Below, piece by piece: positions 59,521 to 64,000 of a stretch of DNA of 64,000 nt. The notes under the pieces were generated by a model. It was given only the letters and a program-made list of their open reading frames with translations. It did not search any database and was not told where the DNA came from. This DNA comes from Chamaecrista fasciculata (lineage: Eukaryota; Streptophyta; Magnoliopsida; Fabales; Fabaceae). The DNA lies in assembly GCA_003254925.1 (NCBI GenBank), contig QANZ01020782.1, forward strand, positions 23,434 through 87,433, in the 5' to 3' direction. The position numbers and the translations under genes were made by a program. How positions within the stretch are numbered: position 1 is the first letter of the stretch; each line of letters begins with the position of its first letter.

Positions 59521-60463
59521 TTTGTTCGTCTCCTGTCCCAACAGTTTGAGATTTGTGTCAATTGAATAAACAACGAGAATTACAGAGAACCTTGCAAGCT
59601 CATCAGGTAACTGATTTATCTTTGTATACGTAAGGCTTAAGGACTTAAAATGTCTGATTGTTTACATACACATATTTTGTCCTTTTAACATTAATTTTTC
59701 TTTATGTTGAATTTGTCGAAGGGATTCCTGTCCTTTTTTATCTTTGTTTTCATGCTGGAGTATTGCTCTTGCGGTTTATTCAGCTTGAAATCTCAGTTTC
59801 CTACTGTGGCAATATTAAACAAAAACTGCATTTAAAAAAATTGCCTTCCTTTTTTTTCATAATAATATTGGCCATGAATGAGAAAGTCTATGATAAATTT
59901 AAAAAAAAAAAGTATAGAAGTTATCCTTCATACCCAGAATTCAATGGTAATTGAGGATGTCAGGTTTCTAAGAAGCTCTGAAATTAGTATAATTTAGAAT
60001 AAAAAGAAGTGAAGAATGGAGATAAAATTAATGGATGAGCACGACTGACTCTAGAATGGGGATGTTTTTAATTACACCCACATAAATAATTGGTCAAGAT
60101 TTTTGGTCTTTTAATTTCCAATCTCTGAGGAGTCTTTATTTTAAGAATATACTATTTTTGGTAGTGTTAATACTTTTTAATAAATATTTTAAGAATATAC
60201 TATTTTTGGTAGTGTTAATACTTTTTGGTCTTTTAATTTCCAATTTCTGAGGAGTCTACTTTTTAATCATTTTCATATAGTTTAGTTTTTTAAAACCAGT
60301 TTGTATATTTTGCAATTGTTTAAGCTTTTAGTCTTTAATAATTAAGTGATGTATATAACTGTTTGTTTTAGAACAGAATAAGATAACAAATTATGACAAG
60401 AGACGGAGGTAAAACTGTTGAAGTTTTGGTTTTGATCTTGCTATTATTGATATTATATTATGA
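59521..60463. other. upstream region of GDPDL copy 2
   Basis: Probable promoter and leader of GDPDL copy 2, transcribed leftward from about 59560. No TATA box stands out. It also contains the duplicated block at 60102-60257. No gene is recognised. Confidence 0.45.
60102..60257. repeat. nested direct duplication (A-B-B-A order)
   Basis: A block 'tggtcttttaatttccaat' followed by tctgaggagtct occurs at about 60103-60134 and 60226-60257. Between them a 40-bp block (aagaatatactatttttggt, then agtgttaatacttttt) occurs twice, at about 60138-60178 and 60186-60226. All copies are in direct orientation. Confidence 0.8.
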
Positions 60464-60816
60464 GAGAAAATTTATTATTTGATCTCTGAATTTACATCGA
60501 ATTAACTAATCAATCTCTGAATAATCAAAATATATGATTTGATCTTTGAAATATTTCAATTGTCAACTATTCAGTCCTTAGTGACAATTTAATCCCTAAA
60601 TTTGAGTTGATTTTATACTTTTTAGACCTTTAATTTATACTAAATTATTATTTTTTTGTCCCTGAATATTTGTATTAAATTTTTATTTTTTGGTCCCCAA
60701 GGACCAAATCGTTGACAATTGCAATAATTTAAGGACTGAGTAATATATTTTTTATTATTTAGAGACTGTTTAATTAACTCAATGTAAATTTATGAACCAA
60801 ATAGTAAGTTTTCTCT
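60464..60816. mobile_element. Mutator-type MITE with 9-bp target duplication
   Basis: The left end gagaaaatttattatttgat and the reverse complement of the right end (agagaaaacttactatttgg) match. The 9-bp flank atattatga occurs at 60455-60463 and 60817-60825. It is related to the 152-bp element in GDPDL copy 1 intron 7. Confidence 0.8.
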
Positions 60817-61090
60817 ATATTATGAAGTAGTTTTGTATCTATCTTTTTTATATACGTTTAAACAAAGTGTTATTACATAATTAAAAATCAAGATCTATGG
60901 TGTGGGGATAAAAAATAATGACTAATTTTAGAAAATTAAGTTGATCACATATATAAGGAACCAATTTGAGGTTTTGGCCAAAGTTATATATCAATAAGAA
61001 AAAAAGGGCTAAAGTATAAAATGTTTTTTTTTTTGGCCAAAAAAGTATGATTAGTTCATTATCTGGGATTCGCTTCTAATGGCACCAGAA

Positions 61091-61102
61091 TGGTATCAGA
61101 GC
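61091..61102 (+). other. tRNA-Met primer-binding site, first copy
   Basis: The motif tggtatcagagc is complementary to the 3' end of initiator tRNA-Met, the minus-strand DNA primer of caulimovirids and many plant LTR elements. Confidence 0.8.
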
Positions 61103-61179
61103 CTTCCTGCCAAGACAAGACAGGATCCAATATATTCATATGAAAAGGGTTTGAGAGTAGAGAAGACACTCCCTCAAAC

Positions 61180-62760
61180 ATGGAAACCCCTAGATCTTCT
61201 GTTTCTCTTTCAGATACTTTTTCTATACCAGAGTCTTGTACCACTACCCTCTCCAATACCATCGATAATCTAGTAGAAATCACTCACTATGAAGATTTCG
61301 ACCTCAAAAATATTCCACCGATTTTAAACCCATATGGCTATTAACACCGTCATCCCGTCTCTCCTACCCAAAAGCTCAAGTCCATCATTTCCAGATCCCC
61401 TACTCCTGCTCGAGAATATGTCCAAGCTTCCAAAATGGGTCTGTGTACTATTCCTGCCAGTGATAATGAGATGTATTATCCCCTGGTAATACCGCAAGAG
61501 ATGATTTCAATATGTAGAAAACATAAATATTCCCATCTCCATTACGGTGCCATAAGGTTAGCCATAACCTATCATGGAGGAAAAGGTACTCCAGTCATGG
61601 CAAAAATTGGTATAGTTGATACTAACTATACTGAATATGCCATGGCTCTCATTGGGGTTGTTGTAACAAGTCTAAATGCTGGAACCACAATGTTTACAGT
61701 TTTTCCAGACTTTAATGTTAGCTTGGCTGACCCATTCACATCTCAAAGGCTACAAGTACAGGTTCAGATCAAAGATCACAATCACAGACCTGGAGCTATA
61801 GTAGCAACACTACATCATCAGATGGTTTATAGACTACAAGATCATGCTTGTGACCTCCATCTTCCTGGACACACAGGAGATGCCTTGATGATCAAAGCCG
61901 AAGCAAATTCTGATGCCACTATTATCAACATTCCAAAACAAATTCCCCGTGACGATCTACTTCAACTGATGCCTCTAGAATGGCTGACTGACTATGAAAA
62001 GCAGTTTGAACGACAAAAGCCTGTTCATACCAATGAGGCTCCTACCTTGGTCACTCAGTCCAATGGTAGTGTCAAGACTGTCTTTAAAATCCCAAATCAG
62101 CCTGAATCATCTGTAACCAGACACATAACACCACCTCCATTCTCTACTTTCTCAAGAATCAACATGCTTAGACCTATCCCTGATCCGAAATCTTCTATCA
62201 TTATCACAACTGATATGAAGGACAAAAGAGAAAACATTCCCATACATTCTATCTACCCAAATGCCTCTTTTACCTATGTCTCTCATATGGGTGGTCATTT
62301 CCTATGGGATGCTGATCCTACCATGTGTACTTCAAACTGCAAATGTGAAGATGATCAAGAGATACGAATTCCCAGCCCAGGCAGACACTCTATTTCAGAA
62401 TGCAGAGAATCTCTGCATCCATTACCTGAAGACCATGACCCTAATATAGAGCCTTACAAGACTCTACAATACTTGGCAAGCCCCGAAGTATAGGCAGAAG
62501 AAGAAGAATCTGCAAAATATTGTCAAGAATCCCAACAGTGGTTTCTTGAAACAGATCTTCGTCGACAGCAACGTGCTGAGAAGATTGCTAAATGGCAACA
62601 AGACCTTGAAGAAATCCGGCGTGAAGCTCGTAAAAAGAAGAATCCTCTTCCATTAATGATGTTATCACCACTATCTGAAGATGATTTTCCACCACTTCAG
62701 AGAAAGGTTGATACCACGGGACAAATTTCCTCAAAACCATATGTGCAAGCTACTAAGTAG
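61180..62760 (+). pseudogene. decayed movement-protein reading frame of the caulimovirid-like element
   Basis: The frame opens at the ATG at 61180, exactly where the terminal repeat ends. It is interrupted by in-frame stops at 61342-61344 (TAA) and 62491-62493 (TAG), and closes at 62758-62760, 526 codons in all. The longest open part starts at Met 61435. The middle carries a block (MFTVFPDFNVSLADPF, then RPGAIVATLHHQMVYRL) fitting the 30K-superfamily movement-protein domain of caulimovirids, which lets virus pass plasmodesmata. The last 90 codons are charged and probably coiled-coil (EKIAKWQQDLEEIRREARKK). With two internal stops it is not expected to make a full product. The genus is not determined. 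Confidence 0.65.
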
Positions 62761-63080
62761 CACCCAATGGCTCTATGAATCTTGCCCAAGAAGCAGAAGT
62801 TCTCAACTGGCATAGTCACATAATGCCCAGACAGAGACGTGTGTTTTTACCGTGTTTTACTATTTACTTTTTACGTGTGAATTTACTGTACTCTTTTAAC
62901 TTATGTGAGCATTTTAGGTAAATGCCCTTTTATGAGTGCTAAGGGATACCCTCATGTAGGGGGTACCTATAATGTATGTAGGTATTGACCTAGGGTTCCC
63001 ACTTCATGTAGTGGACACCTTAGACTTTATTAATCATAGCTTTTTACTATTTATGGCTTGTCATATAGTACCATGGGTTT

Positions 63081-63093
63081 GCCTATAAATACT
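63081..63093 (+). promoter_or_regulatory. TATA-type promoter of the caulimovirid-like element
   Basis: The motif gcctataaatact lies about 430 bases upstream of the second primer-binding site. The position is compatible with the pregenomic-RNA promoter followed by a long leader, as in caulimovirids. It was read from sequence only. Confidence 0.5.
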
Positions 63094-63523
63094 CATGCTT
63101 CTCATTGTAAAAATCAATCCAAGTTTCCTACTTCTAATATATGAAATATTCTCTCTACCCCATGGCTTTCTAAATTTCTCCCTGCTTCTTGAAATCATTC
63201 TCTTTAAGTATGAATATAGAGGATCCTATAAGAGTAATATGAGTATGCTCTACACTTGCCTCCATGAGGATCTTGTGTATAAGAAAGTATAAACTCTATT
63301 GATCCATTCCCAGTGTTTCATTAGGAGAAAATTTCAGATTTGAATTCTTCATTCTATACTTAGATTAGTCCTTATCTTAACGCACAAAAGGGCCTTAACC
63401 CCTCGTCTTGCTCACAGGTGTTGAGCTTATTTATGGTTGGCCATACCTTGCTTAAGAAAAGAACTAATCTGACTGTAGTCTGTTTAGTTCATTATCTGGG
63501 ATCCGCTTCTAGTGGCATCAGAA

Positions 63524-63535
63524 TGGTATCAGAGC
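63524..63535 (+). other. tRNA-Met primer-binding site, second copy
   Basis: The motif is identical to the copy at 61091 and lies inside the second copy of the terminal repeat. Confidence 0.8.
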
Positions 63536-63609
63536 CTTCCTACCAAGACAGGATCCAATATATTCATATGAAAAGGGTTTGAGAGTAGAGAAGACACTCC
63601 CTCAAACAT

Positions 63610-64000
63610 TGCATTTTTTGGTTTATTATTAAAAAAATATAAATAAACTAATAATCAGTTATACTTTAACAATCTTTAATAACTTGTTTATAATTTTAAA
63701 TCTAAAATTAAATTAAAACACGCTTTTATATATAGCTCACTGATTATAATATATATTAATTTTAAACCATTAACCAAAATTCCAATGATGACTTAACAGC
63801 TGAGTCGATTTATGATTATAGGTCATAGTTCCTAAATCATTGACAATCTTACAAATTCTTTATTATAAATATTTCATTTGTCTTAGATTAGTTTTATCTT
63901 CTTTTTTTTTTTAATTTTAAATCCATTTCTAAAGTGTGATTTAATCTTATTTGTCAATGATTTTAACTAGAAATAGATTTTTTTTCATAAAAAAAAAAAC
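63610..64000. other. AT-rich flank, nothing recognised
   Basis: Very AT-rich sequence with A and T runs. No coding region, RNA gene or clear repeat was found. Confidence 0.5.

Larger units (their letters stand above)
61051..63609 (+). mobile_element. endogenous caulimovirid-like (pararetrovirus) fragment
   Basis: A sequence of about 130 bp at 61051-61181 is repeated directly at 63484-63609 with a 5-bp deletion and a few changes. Each copy contains the tRNA-Met primer-binding motif tggtatcagagc. Between them lie a decayed movement-protein frame and then a promoter-like non-coding region with a TATA motif upstream of the second copy. This is the order expected when a circular pararetrovirus genome integrates and loses its capsid and reverse-transcriptase part (which would lie near 62770-62850). 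No target duplication is seen, as expected for non-integrase insertion. An LTR retroelement is the alternative, but the repeat includes the primer site itself and extends to the first ATG, which does not fit an LTR. Confidence 0.65.

Noticed and set aside
1-64000. Canonical tRNA, rRNA or snRNA genes
   Set aside because: No cloverleaf-compatible sequence or known RNA core was recognised by eye. A covariance-model scan was not possible, so absence is not proven.

Overview
The window looks like nuclear DNA of a eudicot plant, probably a woody rosid; the species cannot be fixed from sequence alone. Reasons: spliced genes with GT-AG introns and AT-rich introns, plant-specific families (SHV3-type GDPDL, TORTIFOLIA1, NPG1-like), and a heavy load of small inverted-repeat transposons. 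No bacterial features, CRISPR arrays or operons are seen.

Layout. (1) 1-2634: an intronless YJU2/CWC16 splicing-factor gene or retrocopy. (2) 3.1-10.5 kb: a transposon cluster. It holds a Mutator-like element with a captured DUF659-protein fragment and a coiled-coil fragment (3141-5211), a hAT-type element with an LTR-like insert (5300-6477), a long-inverted-repeat element with a captured TORTIFOLIA1-like fragment (6575-8302), three palindromic MITEs, and a frameshifted NPG1-like relic. (3) 12-16 kb: a domesticated-looking hAT transposase-derived gene with a short predicted second exon. (4) 17.5-37.9 kb: two tandem nine-exon FIP1 (polyadenylation factor) genes, A and B, with identical intron phases. 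(5) 41.4-45.1 kb: a nine-exon gene related to purple acid phosphatases that lacks recognisable metal-binding motifs. (6) 47.0-59.5 kb, minus strand: two tandem nine-exon GDPDL genes (SHV3 family). The first has a normal GPI-anchor tail; the second ends in an Ala/Ser-rich 21-bp-repeat tail with no hydrophobic segment. A 5'-truncated LINE lies between them. (7) 61.0-63.6 kb: a decayed caulimovirid-like (endogenous pararetrovirus) fragment with a movement-protein frame, a promoter-like region and two copies of the tRNA-Met primer-binding site.

The genes do not form a pathway. YJU2 and FIP1 act in nuclear pre-mRNA processing, and the GDPDL proteins act at the cell surface and wall. The main themes are local tandem duplication with divergence of one copy, and gene-fragment capture by inverted-repeat transposons. 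Exon models were built by hand from splice consensus, reading phase and comparison between paralogs; all named families rest on recognition of conserved motifs, not on a search.
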